A stretch of DNA of 64,000 bases from Rachicladosporium sp. CCFEE 5018 (taxonomy: Eukaryota; Ascomycota; Dothideomycetes; Cladosporiales; Cladosporiaceae), in the NCBI GenBank assembly GCA_002077045.2, contig KZ111144.1, positions 26,811 to 90,810 of the forward strand. The letters are read 5' to 3'. Of the stretch, positions 9,706-21,823 are shown in pieces; within the stretch, counting starts at the first letter, position 1; the number at the start of each line of letters is the position of its first letter. The translations under genes were made by a program, and so were the position numbers. The notes below the pieces were generated by a model that was not told the origin of the DNA, did no database searches, and saw nothing but the letters and a program-made list of their open reading frames with translations.

Positions 9706-11073
9706 ATGGAGCCAGCACCTCTCCCTAAGACGGCCCTCGGCTACCACCGCATCCTCTCCCCAACGGCAGGGGTCCGAGTCTCGCCGCTATGTCTCGGTGC
9801 CATGAACTTCGGCGATGCTTGGAAGGGCTTCATGGGCGAGTGCGACAAGAAGACCACGTTTGAGATTCTTGACTTCTTTCACGAGAGTGGAGGGAACTTC
9901 ATCGACACTGCCAACAACTATCAGAATCAGGAGAGTGAGCAGTGGATTGGAGAGTGGATGCAGGAGAGGGGTGTGAGGGATGAGATTGTGTTGGCTACGA
10001 AGGTAAGTGGCTCAGCCGACTCTTCCTCGCCAGCGCTCATCTGGCAGACGCGTTGACACGTGCTTCAGTACACATCTGGCTACGTCTCCGATCCCAAGGC
10101 GCTGAAGAGCAACTACACCGGTAACAACACCAAGAGCATGCGCTCGAGCGTGGAGGCAAGCTTGAAGTTGCTGAAGACTACATACATTGATGTGCTCTAC
10201 GTCCGTGAGTGGCTCACTGTTCAGCATCGGCCTTCGCTTCCGGCATGACTGACATGAACCTTACAGATTGGTGGGACTACACCACTTCCATCGAAGAGAT
10301 CATGCGAGGACTCAACACCTTAGCGGATCAAGGCAAGATCTTGTACCTTGGAGTGTCGGACACACCAGCGTGGATCGTTTCGAAGGGTATCACATTCGAT
10401 CGTGGGCTGCCGATGTGATGATCCGCTCGCTGACATGGATGCAGCCAACCAGTGGGCACGAGATCACGGCATGCGCCAGTTCACCGTATACCAAGGTCGC
10501 TGGAATGCGTCGATCCGAGATTTCGAACGAGACATAATACCGATGTGCGAGGCAGAGGGCATGGGTCTTGCGCCGGTGAGCACTTCTCTTCGTATCAACG
10601 GAGAGTGAATCACTGACGCAATGTCACAGTGGGCCGTCCTGGGTGGCGGCAGCTTCAAGACCGAAGATCAGCGCAAAGCAAGCGGAGGTCGCGTCGCCTT
10701 CGAGCCCCTCAAGGACAGAGACATCGCCGTCAGCAAAGTCCTCGAAAAGCTCGCGAAGGCGAAGGGCACGATCATGACCTCGATCGCTCTCGCTTATGTC
10801 ATGCACAAGACTCCCAACGTCTTTCCCATTGTCGGCGGACGCAAGGTCGAGCATCTGAAAGGCAACATCGCTGCGCTGTCGATCAAGCTGACGAAAGACG
10901 AGATCGAAGAGATCGAGGATGCGTATCCGTTCGAGTATGGGTTCCCGCAGGACTTCTTGTTTATGGGAATGAAGACGCCGTCGAGGGACGGAAAGGATGT
11001 GTTCTTGACGAAGTTGAATGCTCATATTGATACGGTGCCTAGGGCTGGGGTTATCGTGCCGAGAGATGCATAG
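9706..11073 (+). CDS. Aldo-keto reductase (aryl-alcohol dehydrogenase / norsolorinic acid reductase type)
   Basis: NADPH-dependent oxidoreductase with a TIM-barrel fold. Five exons: 9706-10002, 10069-10204, 10267-10386, 10445-10575, 10630-11073; introns of 54-66 nt, all GT...AG with consistent phases, give 375 residues. Catalytic tetrad: Asp and Tyr in NFIDTANNYQN, Lys in LATK at the end of exon 1, His in YVHWWDY across exons 2 and 3. Other family sequence: GKILYLGVSDTPAWIVSK, QGRWNASIRDFERDIIPMC, APWAVLGGGSFK and VGGRKVEHLKGNI near the coenzyme-binding end. The natural substrate cannot be told from sequence; relatives act on aryl alcohols or polyketide intermediates, but no secondary-metabolism genes are nearby. 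Start chosen at MEPAPLPKTALG; an open frame extends upstream to 9526. Confidence 0.9.
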
Positions 11074-11975
11074 GGAGGGGTCTAACCGCACAACGCCGGT
11101 CTTCCAGAATGAGGTTATATAAGGGCCGACTACGGCGAGTGCACCTGGAGCTTCTGTGGCATCGACGTAGTGAGACTATCAAGAGAGCGAATGCAGCAGC
11201 ACATCATCTTCACAGGTATACTACGCTTACCATGGTCTGTACCGCTGTGATCCGTTTTTGTATCAGTCCACATGAGGCGATCCATGCTCCGGTCGAAATA
11301 TGTTTGCTGCGCCCTTGGATTCATGTGACTAGACCAGCAGTGCGAACAGTTACGTCAGACATGTTGCACTACTCCAGCTTCATTGACCTGCCATCCATGG
11401 ATGTATGCTCATGCAAGTCGGTCATGGGCAACACCCCTTGTGCCAAGCTTGCGTCAGCTGCACAGACTTCACGACATTGACCCACTTCACTCTCTACGAA
11501 GTACTCCAGGATCGACAGGTACACCGCAGGTCTCGCATCGCCTTGAGCCCATGACCGTACATGCACATCTCGTCATGGGCCATGTGCGCGTTCCTGCCTC
11601 CCGAACAATAAAGCTTCTGTTACCGAGGATAAGCTTTAGAGAATTCATTGGCGTGAGCTTGGTATCGCTGATATGGATCTGCACAAGGTTTCCTCGACAC
11701 CTGCCATTTCGAGTCTGGAGCGCAAGCTAAGTCCGAACCATGCGTGCCTCTGCACGCTCGCGTGCCAGCCTGCCAGGTACGCCGCTGATGCATTGGAAAG
11801 ATCTCGATGCCTTGCTTTGAGCTCGTGTTCAATCTGGGCGGCAGACCGAGGGGACTTGATCAATTAGGCTGGTGCTGTAGGTATGATGTAGGCGCGGTCT
11901 CTGCAGACAAAATGCCTGGGGTCCGCACTTTTGCGCGGTGGTGAGTATTTCTCTGCTCAGTCTTCGTTCCGTGAA
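11074..11975. other. Intergenic, no gene seen
   Basis: 902 bp 3' of the reductase and 5' of the S53 protease. No supported gene. The copied block starts at the end of this stretch. Confidence 0.5.
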
Positions 11976-12016
11976 GCAAACATCGAGTGGTTCTGTTTGG
12001 CCAACGAATCGCTACT

Positions 12017-14564
12017 ATGCACCTTTACAGTTGTCTCGTAGGATGTATCCTCGCAACGGCGTATGCTGCGCCAGGCGCGGTACCTGGCCATATCATTCAT
12101 GAACGAAGAAGCGAAGCTCAGTCTTCCTGGAAGCGGGCTGCACGTGTTGGACCTGACGCTATCATTCCGGTCCGCATTGGCTTGGTGCAGTCGAACATGG
12201 ACGTCGGCCACGATCGTCTGATGAGTCTGTCAAATCCTCATTCGAAGCAATACGGCCAGCACCTGAGCTCTGAGGAGGTTCATGACCTATTCGCGCCAAG
12301 CAAGGCCACAGTCGATGCGGTCAAGTCATGGCTTGCAAGCTCAGGCGTCAACAATGTGGTCCATTCGGAGAATAAAGGTTGGCTCGCGATTGACATGCCC
12401 ACGAAGCAGGCCGAGAGACTCTTCAAGACGGAGTACTACGAACACAGCCACGCTAGTGGTGCACTGAAGATCGGCTGTAGCGAGTACCACCTGCCAGCCC
12501 ATCTTCGCGAGCACATTGACTACGTCACCCCGGGTGTCAAGCTCTCGGCGACATTGAGGAAACGCAACATCGAAAAGCGTAGCGGACCTGGATGGGGGCA
12601 CCCCAACCCGCACTGGCCGGGTCCGTGGCGTCAGCCGCCAAACCACGACCCGTGGCACGCTCCTCCAGGTGCACCTCAATTGCCGCAGGATCTTCAAGGC
12701 TGCAACCTGAATATCACTCCGACCTGCATTCGTGCACTCTATGGCATCCCGACGGCCCAACTGAATGACAGTGTCAATGCTATGGGTCTCTATGAGGGCG
12801 GAGACTACTATGCGCAATCTGATCTAAACAAGTTCTTTGCGGAGTATGCACCAAATGTGCCACAAGGCACTGCGCCGATTCAAGATCTCATCGATGGTGC
12901 TATTGCACCAGTCGCTGCGGACGATCCCAAGAACACTGGCGAGTCCGATATCGACATGGACATGGCCTTCAGCCTGATCTATCCACAGAACGTTGTGTTG
13001 TACCAAGTCGATGATCCACCGACCGCTGCTGCAGAACTCGCTGGCAAGCTTTTCGGGTTTCTGAATACCTTCCTCGATGCTTTGGACGGCTCGTATTGCA
13101 CGTATTCTGCTTATGGCATTAGTGGCAACTCACCTGGGCTCGATCCTACCTACCCAGATCCAGTTGCTGGAGGCTACAATGGCTCGCTACAATGTGGCGT
13201 CTACAAGCCGACCCGAGTGATATCGATATCGTATGGACAGGCCGAGGCTGACCTTCCAATGGCCTATCTGAAGCGCCAATGCAACGAATTCATGAAGCTT
13301 GGTCTGCAAGGCCACTCAGTCTTTGTCTCTAGCAGCGACTACGGAGTAGCAAGCTACCCTGGTGACGGTTCAGCATCAGGCTGTCTCAGTGCCCCAGGCA
13401 TGAACCAGACGATCTACAATCCCGATGATCCGTCCGGCTGCCCTTACCTGACTTCTGTGGGTGGGACGCAAGTCGAACCAGACAAGACGGTCAAGGATCC
13501 GGAGAGCGCAATGCAGACCGCCTTGAGCGGCGCACCTTTGTTCTCAAGCGGTGGCGGCTTCTCAAATGACTTCCCACGACCTTGGTATCAAGCAGCTGAA
13601 GTCAACCAGTACTTCGCACGACATGATCCGGGCCACCCTTACTACTACGCAAACGCTGCTGCTAGCAATATCGGTCAGAACGGCGGCATCTACAACCGAG
13701 GCGGACGGGTATGTCACAAGTTCTGAGACCATACACATATATGTCCAATCACTGACAGCTTTTCTTGTAGGGTTATCCGGGTTTGTACCCAGCTGTACGA
13801 AGCCTTTGTAGGACCACCGGACTGACACGTTTTCAATAGATGTGTCCGCGAATGGTGCCAATTTCAGGGCGTACACCAACGGCACTGACTACCATTACTA
13901 CGGTATGCCTGGAACTATCCACCAAGAAAGGAGCCTTCCTGCTGACCAACAACACAGGCACCTCGCTAGCCTCACCACTGTTCGCATCGGTCATCACACT
14001 GGTAAGAGCAGCCCCTCGCTACCTCCGCCCCTCTGACAGTCTGAACGCCTTTGAGCTACCACGTATGGACCTGCAATGGTCGATCGCCAACATGTCGTGT
14101 CTGTAAGAGTCTCGAATTCGGGACACAATCTCTCCTGCTGAATGTGCATCATCCTATGCATGCTGTGTGACATGTTTGCTGTTGAAGGGTGCAAGTGCAG
14201 CAGTACAAGAACTTCCACGCTTCCGAGGGAATAGAGGCAGCTGCACTAATATGCGCTGTGTTGTCGAGTCGTTGCTGACTACTGAGTAGATCAACGAAGA
14301 ACGCACTGCTATTGGCAAAGGGCCAGTTGGCTTCATTAACCCAGTGCTATACGCACATCCGTATGTTCTCAATGATATCAAGAACGGGTCAAACCCGAAT
14401 TGCGGATCCTCGGGCTTCTCGGCTGTGTCGGGCTGGGTGAGTTGGCGACGAGACATATTTATCTTGATTTGATTTGACAGCTGACACTCCCACAGGACCC
14501 AGTAACAGGCCTAGGCACACCTAACTATCCAGCGTTGCTGAAGCTGTTCCTTAGTCTGCCCTAG
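12017..14564 (+). CDS. Secreted S53 serine-carboxyl protease (sedolisin / tripeptidyl peptidase), copy 1
   Basis: Secreted acid protease made as a zymogen. Six exons: 12017-13708, 13771-13780, 13840-13902, 13958-14001, 14290-14436, 14496-14564; phases agree and give 674 residues. Exon 2 is only 10 nt. Signal peptide residues 1-18 (ATAYA then APGAV), pro-kumamolisin domain ~40-170 (SNPHSKQYGQHLSSEEVHDL), then a basic stretch LRKRNIEKR suited to kexin cleavage and a Pro/His/Trp-rich linker. The catalytic domain begins near LQGCNLNITPTCIRALYGIP. Glu and Asp of the triad are probably in GESDIDMDMAF, the oxyanion Asp in SSSDYGVA, the nucleophile Ser in YGTSLASP (exon 3/4 junction); the calcium site is likely DPVTGLGTPNY at the C terminus. 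Intron 4 is 288 nt, unusually long. Start at MHLYSCLVG; the same frame is open upstream. Confidence 0.9.
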
Positions 14565-15128
14565 CGATGATCTACGAAAGATTTGTCACCATGCATCATC
14601 AGGGTGCCGTCCAAGCATGATGTCGGTCGTGCATAAGTCACACGGTGAGATAGATGGGAGTGCAGAGATATCCGTCTGAAGGATACAGTCCCTGCTTCGA
14701 TGCGTATCACTCAGAGCGCACGTAGGACGACTGCGATGGCGGCGGTATCAAGCCTTCCGGCATGTACATATCTCATCTGCGCGGACTTGTTGAGAGCTCT
14801 CCCTTTCTTTCATGATGCACACATAGCACTGTTCCAGTTCCTTGCCTGTGCCACAATTCACGACCGCTGATGCCGTCTGTATCGATAATTCTCGACGGAT
14901 GCCCGAACTTGCCGTCGAAAGGGCGCATGATGAAACGTATGATTTCTCGAACAGCTTCGATGAGAAATGGATGCACATACTACATTTCGAAGCGCTTGAC
15001 ATCGCTACCAATTGATATCCCGAGGCAATGAGGAGATCAGGACACGTCTGGGACCGGACAATCTTGTGAGTGGTGTCTGATTGTTTCTACATTCCGCCCT
15101 GCGTACTGCTTCATAATTCAGTAGGCTA
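14565..15128. other. Intergenic between convergent genes, no gene seen
   Basis: 564 bp between the protease stop and the stop of the following minus-strand gene. Only short open frames. Same in copy 2 (42391-42954). Confidence 0.5.
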
Positions 15129-15939
15129 CTAGGCGTCAACATCGACGTTTGTGCTGAAGTTTCCACTGCTGAGACCCGCACCGGACGGATGTTGCCCGAC
15201 GTCTTCAGCAGCCGACGGAAGCGAGGCCGTCAAGTCCGAATGTCTGGCTGACTTTCTTTCCTGGACATCGCACTTCGATGGCGGCTGCTTTCTTGTGCTG
15301 CTATTTCGCCATTTCACTTTGTCTGCCCGTGATGCAGGGGCCGCAGAATTCTCGCCTGTCGCCAGTGCCTCGACTTCTCGTACTCTTAGCTCCAGCATCC
15401 GCTCCTCGGGACTCTTAGCTAGATCTAGTTCAGACAGGACCCTTCTCAGCTCGACGTTTTCTTTCTCGAGCGCGATGTGTCTCTCACCACCGAGGTAGAT
15501 GCATCTAGCAACGCATATGATAGTCATACAGGTCATGGCCTTGGACACGGGCTTCCACCATGTGAAGTGCTCCTCAGCAGGCGCGTTCTTCGAGTGCACA
15601 ATGCCGCCGCTAGGCAAGGCGATTAGGCCGCTGTGCCCGGTAGACGAGCTTGAAACGGGCTCAGGCACGATAGTCGAAGATGCACCGCCGACTTCGGGAA
15701 TGTCTGGAAAGCCCGGCAAGTCGGGTAAGTCGAAGGCTTTGCGCTGTGATGTAGCGAATTGACGGATGGCTGGCACGAATGGTCCAGCGGGATGAGCAAT
15801 CCTCTTAACGGAGACGTGCGGTCGGACGATCGCAAGCAGAGTCAGAAACACATTACCCACGAGTTTTCCTTGGAATCTGTTTGCTTGTGCTATTTTTCGG
15901 TATGGTGTAGATGCTCAGCCTAAGGAAAGTGTGCTGCAT
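15129..15939 (-). CDS. Hypothetical mitochondrial/membrane protein with coiled coil, 5' end unresolved
   Basis: Not recognised. The long open frame 15860-15129 has no ATG near its 5' end; the first codon there is GTG. An upstream exon starting at ATG 15939 (MQHTFLRLSIYTIPKN, basic and hydroxylated like a mitochondrial presequence) could splice from a GTGGGT donor at 15862-15857 to an acceptor in the CCAG near 15770, which would keep frame; this is a proposal. The main exon contains IRQFATSQRKAFDLPDLPGF, a single hydrophobic segment around VSKAMTCMTIICVARCIYL, and a heptad-like stretch ALEKENVELRRVLSELDLAK with EERMLELRVREVEAL. The C-terminal ~80 residues are polar and probably disordered. It resembles single-pass inner-membrane proteins in layout only. 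Confidence 0.5.
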
Positions 15940-16099
15940 CCACAGAGGATTATTTACTTCAGACGAACCACTGGAATGTGCGGGATCAGCAAGGGGTATA
16001 GGCCGTCCACATGGCCGTCCGAGAACACCCGACGTCACTGAGCATTAGCATGGATCCAGATGATCGTCGCGATCTGCGCTATCTTAGACCAGTACCTTC

Positions 16100-16507
16100 T
16101 CAAACATAAGACAAAGCCTTGTGTACAAGCGCCCCCCAGTCCGATGTCTCTGGCTTGCTTGGGTGTCCATGCGATAACTGCCTCGACACCCCAGTGGTCC
16201 GCTCAAGTGCCTCAACACTTTCCAGTAAATGTTTCAGCTGGCTGCTGATAGTAGTAGTCGACTCTACAGGCCTCGTAGCCACGTACAGAGTTACGCAATT
16301 GAAGAATATGCTGGTGCTTGCCAGAAGGATAATGGTGGTATCTCGAGCCCAGGAGGGTACATAAGAGTCTCGTGCTCGGCTTGACCGCCGTCTGCGTGCG
16401 GCGGACCCTGAGGAGCCGCGGGAATGCCGGCGAAGGACCTGCATGGACTGCCGGCGGTGTGCACAGGATGCTGGAATGCACATAAGCGTTGGTGCGTACT
16501 TTCGCAT
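16100..16507 (-). CDS. Small hypothetical single-pass membrane protein
   Basis: Open frame of 135 codons from ATG 16507 (MRKYAPTLM); ATG 16444 (MQVLRRHSRG) is an alternative start. A very basic N terminus (SAARRRRSSRARDS) precedes a hydrophobic segment (TTIILLASTSIFFNCVTLYVA), then a short amphipathic helix (ISSQLKHLLESVEALERTTG). Basic presequence, one membrane span and short coiled coil mimic the neighbouring gene downstream on the same strand, so the two may be related or work together; that is inference. No known family recognised. It could be a chance frame. Confidence 0.35.
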   Translation of the reverse strand: MRKYAPTLMCIPASCAHRRQSMQVLRRHSRGSSGSAARRRRSSRARDSYVPSWARDTTIILLASTSIFFNCVTLYVATRPVESTTTISSQLKHLLESVEALERTTGVSRQLSHGHPSKPETSDWGALVHKALSYV

Positions 16508-17120
16508 GAGCACGTTCCGTGACTACGCAAGCATGTGTAATAATGCCATATTTCTTTCTGCTGGGTAACTTCAGTAGCGAGATCAAGATTTGAGAAGAGC
16601 TACACAAGTCAGAGGTGTTGATCTGCAAGGGACGATAGCATCGGCGAATTGCGGACGTCTGTGTAAGTTGAGCGAATATACACAGTGGATGATTCATCGT
16701 GGAAGTATTTCTCTGCTATCTACTCGTACATGCAATTGTACAGTTATGCCAACATAGCTGATGATGTTCGAAATCCTCTGAGTAGCCGGTGACCTCTGTG
16801 AACGCAACATGATCTGTTGTAATGCGTCCTTGAAAGCTTCGTTGTGATGGTCGATGGTCGTAAAGAACATCAACATAATGGCATGTTGATGTTGATGTTG
16901 CGAGACGAGGATTGGTAGCCAACGGAAGCCAATGAGTGCCGTGTAGGTTCGGATGCGGATGCTGACTTGATGTAATGGGTGCTGATTCAGGCGCGTAATG
17001 AGTCGTCGTTGTGTCGAGGTCGTGCAATGAGATGCCGTATCCGTGCTAGAGCAAAGTGCATGGTAGTCCAGTATCGCGGGCCAGGTCGCCAACCCAGCAT
17101 TGATCTGCGTTCCGCTCCAA
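16508..17120. other. Intergenic, no gene seen
   Basis: 613 bp with short overlapping frames on both strands but nothing recognisable. A small CAACAT/TGATGTTGATGTTG microrepeat lies near 16870-16900. Same in copy 2 (44334-44946). Confidence 0.45.
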
Positions 17121-20100
17121 TTAAGCCCCGCTCTGAGTCCCCCTCCACAACCCCCTCCACCCCTTCTTCCCTGGCGGCGACGCTTCACCCTCCTTCTTCC
17201 CATCTCCAACCTTGATCCCCACCTTCCCAGCCAGACTCTCGAACCTGACCTTCGTAGGCGAGGTCCCACTAGCAATGCCTCTCTCGCTCTTACCACTGAG
17301 TACACGCTCTCTCTCCACCTTGCCAGGGCTCTTCTTCGGCGATGGAGAGGAGGCGCTCTTGCCGCTGAGCACGCGCTCGCGCTCGACCTTGCCTGGGCTG
17401 GCGCGAAGAGGCTTGGGAGCAGGGGAGAGGGTGTCGCCTAGTGCGAGGGCTGGGGATGTGGGACGAGGCGAGACGGGACTCGAATCGATGCCGTCGAGCT
17501 CGGCGGTGTTCTCGCGGAAGCGGGAATAGAGCTCTGTGTCGTTCTGCTTGACCGATCGAGCACCTGCGATTGTCAGCATTAGGTCTTCTGGCCTATGTGA
17601 AGCAATGAAAAGAGTCAACTCATACCATCGAACCCGATTGGAGTATTGGCAAAGAAACCCTTTGCAATATTGGCGGCATGGCTGACAGAGGACTGAGACT
17701 TCCATTCAGATGTAGAGGTGGACGAGAGGACGCGGTTGCTAGGCCATCGACGATATATGGTCGAGTCGATACTTATGATGCTGTTGAGCCGCTCGGAGGG
17801 TAGCTGTCCGCTTGTTGCGCGAGACCTTGGAACCGATGGCAATACTTTACTGGTCTTCGCCATCGGAGCTGCGGATGCGGGAAGTGGCTGCTCTTCAGCG
17901 TCGCAGTAAGTGGCAGTGGCATCGTGAGCGCCATCGCTGGTCGGCAGATTGTTGCCACTTTCGTCATCGGCGGTAGGCGTAGCGCGCTGAGGAAACGGGA
18001 AGGCCGGGCTCCCAGTGCCAGTCGGTGAGGCTGCATTCTGATGACGCTTCTGCAAGGCACCGCCGAGAAATTTCTGCGCATCGTTGACATGCGGTCCGTC
18101 AAAGGCAGGCGTCAAGACAGCATTCTCGTTCTGTGGAGCAAAGACAGCTTGCTTGAGCGTGTCCATGCTGTGCAAGCTCATCTCAAAGGGTGGACGAGGG
18201 ACATTCAGCTTAGTCGGGGATGGTTGTGATACCGGAGCAGGGCTCGGGTGGCGTGAGACCGGCTTCACTGGACTGGAGGTCTGCATACCAGTGGACACCG
18301 TAGTGATGACCTCAGACTTCATCAGCCCAGCGCAGTAGCCCGCGAGAAAGTCGCCCATGCGATCAGAGCCAACTGGACGACGATATAAGCCAGACTGAAA
18401 GCCCTCAGTCCAGGTATGCGAGTGTGGCGGAACCTCTGGCTGCTCATCAGGCGTACTGATGACGCGCAGCTCATCGCGGCGCTGTTGCTCCTTCATTGGC
18501 GAGGATGAGAGGATATCGCTGGTATAGTCCTTGGGATCTTCCTGAATGAACTGCCAGCTCTTGCGCTTGCTCTTCGGGCTGAGATTGTGTATCTGGCGGT
18601 TGGGGACATGCTCGACGTCCAGCTCGGGCACCGGGCTTGGTCCACGGCGATGCCAGTCAGCTTTGTCGAAGTGCAGGACATGCTTGCCCTGACTCGATCC
18701 AGCGGATGCGTTGACCGGAGTACCAGGTGGTGCAGTTGGCGCAGCATAGCTCTCAGTGCGTGGCGAGATGAACTTGACGAAAGCAGCATCAGGAATGTCG
18801 GGGTTCCAGTTCGTGTTGTGCAGCTCGCGTGTAGGAGTGACTGGCGATGGCGATTCGGAATGGTCATCATCGTGTTGCTCCGGTGGAGCATTCTCCTTAT
18901 CTTCAATATCGTCATTGGGCGTTGGGTACTCGTGCTTCCGAGAAGAGTACTCGCGAGTGTTGCGGGGGAAGAAGTCGATAGTCTGGATGCTTGAGACACT
19001 TGAGCTGTTCATCAAGGCTTGCTTCTTGGCTGGTGAGATGCCGTCACTCGCTTGGGCAGCAAGTCTCTTGGCAACCGGGCTGGCGTTCTGGATCACAGGA
19101 GCCTTGGGCGGTGCGTTCGACTCGGTGCCGTTGGGATTCCCATTTTCCATAGCCTGGCGCAGTGAGGTACGTGGCTTGTAGACAGGACTCATTGGGTTGA
19201 GCATCGACTTGATGTTCATCACCTTCTTGGTCTCGGGGTCCTTGACGGTGATAGCATATGACTGGCGTCGTGGGCTGACTTTGATGTCTGTCGCGGTGAC
19301 GGCGCCGTCGTTCTGCGGAATGTTGTCGTCTCCGCTGTCACGCCGATCGGTAATCTCCTGCTCCGATGATTGCTGTCTCGCGGGCGCAACAGCGGCTGGG
19401 GCAGTGGTCGGGTACATCGGATACGGAGCCATTGATCCATCAAACGGAGGTGGCTGCATGTAGAAGCCAGGCTGAGCCATCGCGTATGGCGGAGCGACGA
19501 ATTGGACATCCGGACTGGGCATCGGAGGGTAGCCGAAGGTGCCAGCCGGCTGTGGCGGCATCATCGCACCGAAGTACGGGTGGTTGAAGCTTGGAATTGC
19601 AAGATGCTGAGGCGGAGCATTCGCGACACTGCTATGGCGGAAGCAATTCAAAAAAGGTGGCAGGCGGTCTTGTGGAGGCGAGACTGACTGATGGCGCATG
19701 GCCTTTGGTGATCTGGGAATCTGCACATCGGGCGGCATCTCGTTGAGAGATTTGATCGCCTTACGAATGCGGTCCATGGAGGTGACAAGCTCGCGGCGCT
19801 TGCCTATTAGAGCATCTTTGGCAACTTTGCCCATCGTGCGGCCGTGCAGCACCTCAGTTTTGTCCAGATCCTTGAGCTCATGATCGAGTTTGGAGTACTC
19901 CAGCTCGAGCGCGTTCTTTTGGGCAGCGACGGTGGGTTGTTGCGTGGCAGGAGGGCCAGCGATGGACTGACCGTTCGTCTGCTCGTTCATGTTCTTCGTG
20001 TGTTCGGCAGGGATGGCAATGCCAGTAAGCGATGGACCACGCTGAGTCATGTTGAGGTTTGGTGCAGAGACGTAGAGGCGAAGCATGCCATCTTGCTCCT

Positions 20101-21077
20101 GCAAAGGCATGATGGTACCGTTGACGATCTGGCAAAGGCGACCATCGACATCTTGAGCGATGAAGCCGTCTTGGGTGGCGTTGGTCCACTGCGCTTTGCT
20201 GTTATTGTGGTTCGGCACAACTTTGACCAGGCCGCCATTGGTCTTGATGGCGGAATAGCCGAAGCGAGGGTGACAAAGGGGCGACTGCTCGCTAGGTACG
20301 ATGCGCCCACCAGCAGTGACGCGCACATGGCGAGGAGAGCCGTGGTGCTTGACGAGTTCTTCGATCTTCTTCTTCCTGATCGAGGGTGTTGGAGAGCGAC
20401 GGTGGCGCCAAGGTGCCTGGTGTAGCATCTGGCCATTGTTCGCGATCTCGCCCAAGACGGCAGGGACGCTCGTGACGATTATCGGAGTGGGTTCATGGGT
20501 GGCGTCTGCTGAGATGTCGAAGTTCTCATTGTTACCGCGTGGTGCGCGGAACTGCAGACTGCTCAACGGAGCACGAGAGCGAAGAGAACGGGCAGCGAAG
20601 CTCTTTGACCCACGGAGGACATGCTCTGTAGAGTGTTCCCAGACGGTCAGCAATGCGTTCTCATCAATTCTGCTTTTCTTATGGGGTGACGGGCTGTCGG
20701 AGACGAGCTTATCAACCCATCTCTGGTGGAAATCGAGGTCGAAGTCGAGGTCGAGGTCGTGCTTTGCCATTGTCGAAGTGATGGATTGTATTCAAAGTCT
20801 CGGATCGACGGCTTTGTTGCGCACACTTCGTGAGAGAATGCAGAAGAAGAGTGTTTGTTGCCAAGAGGTGCGTTTGGTGGCATATGCGCACTGTGCAGCG
20901 GCGGCGGGGGCCAATCCCGCGGTGGGGCGACGGCGACCTACCTTTCACGAGCTCTGCATCCTTCTCATCATTCTCCTCGACGGCTTCTTGAAGCTTTGGC
21001 GCTGACGATGTGGTGCGCAACTGATGTAGCTGCTCTGCCGAGTATACTCGTCTTGCGGTTCTCTCGCCAGTGGGCAT
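17121..21077 (-). CDS. Large disordered protein with possible eIF4E-binding N terminus
   Basis: Preferred model: exon 1 21077-20942 (MPTGERTARRVYSAEQLHQL... to AELVK), intron 20941-20626 (316 nt; CTGAC branch motif upstream of CTACAG), exon 2 20625-17626, intron 17625-17564, exon 3 17563-17121; 1192 residues. The exon 1/2 join yields GAG in phase (AELVK-EHVLRGSKSFAARSLRSR). Alternative: start inside the intron at ATG 20770 (MAKHDLDLDFDLDFHQRW), 1195 residues. Most of the chain is Pro/Ser/Gln-rich and probably disordered; a short ordered stretch (AQDVDGRLCQIVNGTIMPLQ), a predicted helix (ALELEYSKLDHELKDLDKTE) and tandem C-terminal motifs SPGKVERERVLSGKS are visible. RVYSAEQLHQLR resembles the YxxxxL motif of eIF4E-binding proteins such as 4E-T, though the usual hydrophobic residue after Leu is His. 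Function is therefore only a hypothesis. Confidence 0.7.
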
Positions 21078-21823
21078 CGTGTCGGGTCGACAGCGCTGCT
21101 GAAGTGCGTGCTCGGAAGCTTTACGGGAGATGAGGGAAGCGCAAAGGCACTGGACGAGGTCAGAACTGCCCAGGGCTCGAGTGACAGGGCACCACTCACG
21201 GGCAGAGATCAGCTTCCGAGCGAGGTATGCGAACTGCCGACAAACAGCAACAGACAGACCGACCAGGCAGATTGTGATGAACGACAGTGAATCGCGGGTA
21301 GCAAGAGTTGTGAATGGTGTTGATTGCAATGACGAAGCGAGCGAAGCAAACGAACGGTGGGCGTTGATGGTGCGGATGATTGGACAAGTGAAAGCGAGCG
21401 AAGGGAGATCAGCATCTTGCAGGTGTCTCGAAGAGATCATGGCTGTGCAGTGTTGTGATGGTTCTTGCTAGTGTATTGCCGAGATTTAAGGAAGGATAGG
21501 AGAATACACTTGCGTTACTGCGCAGGTATGGACAGGCTGAAACGCCTTCCATGCGTGCTATTTTCGGCCGAGGAAGGATCGCTTAACCAACCTCGACGAG
21601 GTACCACAGCACCGAGCGAGATCACACACATTCAGTGAGTCGCCAGGGCACTCAGTCGCGCGTCGATGCTGGGTCATGGGGAGACATATTATTTCTTCTA
21701 TCCTTGCGTTCCGCGCAATCGCCGCTGTATATTCGATCTCAACGCCAGTGCATGCCCTGCCTGAGCTCCTTCATCCGTGATGTCTCAAGCTCTGATGACC
21801 TGCAAGGCAGATGGTAGTAAAGT
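21078..21823. other. Intergenic / 5' leader, no gene seen
   Basis: 746 bp between the large minus-strand gene and the RSM19 stop. The large gene's frame stays open to about 21440 upstream of its ATG but the translation is not protein-like. Same in copy 2 (48904-49649). Confidence 0.45.

Noticed and set aside
16694..17305. 203-codon minus-strand frame overlapping the end of the large disordered protein
   Set aside because: Overlaps the last exon in another frame, composition is not protein-like, and it lacks homology I recognise.
20712..21440. 242-codon minus-strand frame overlapping the start of the large disordered protein
   Set aside because: Only the part 21077-20942 is protein-like; the rest is leader upstream and intron downstream.
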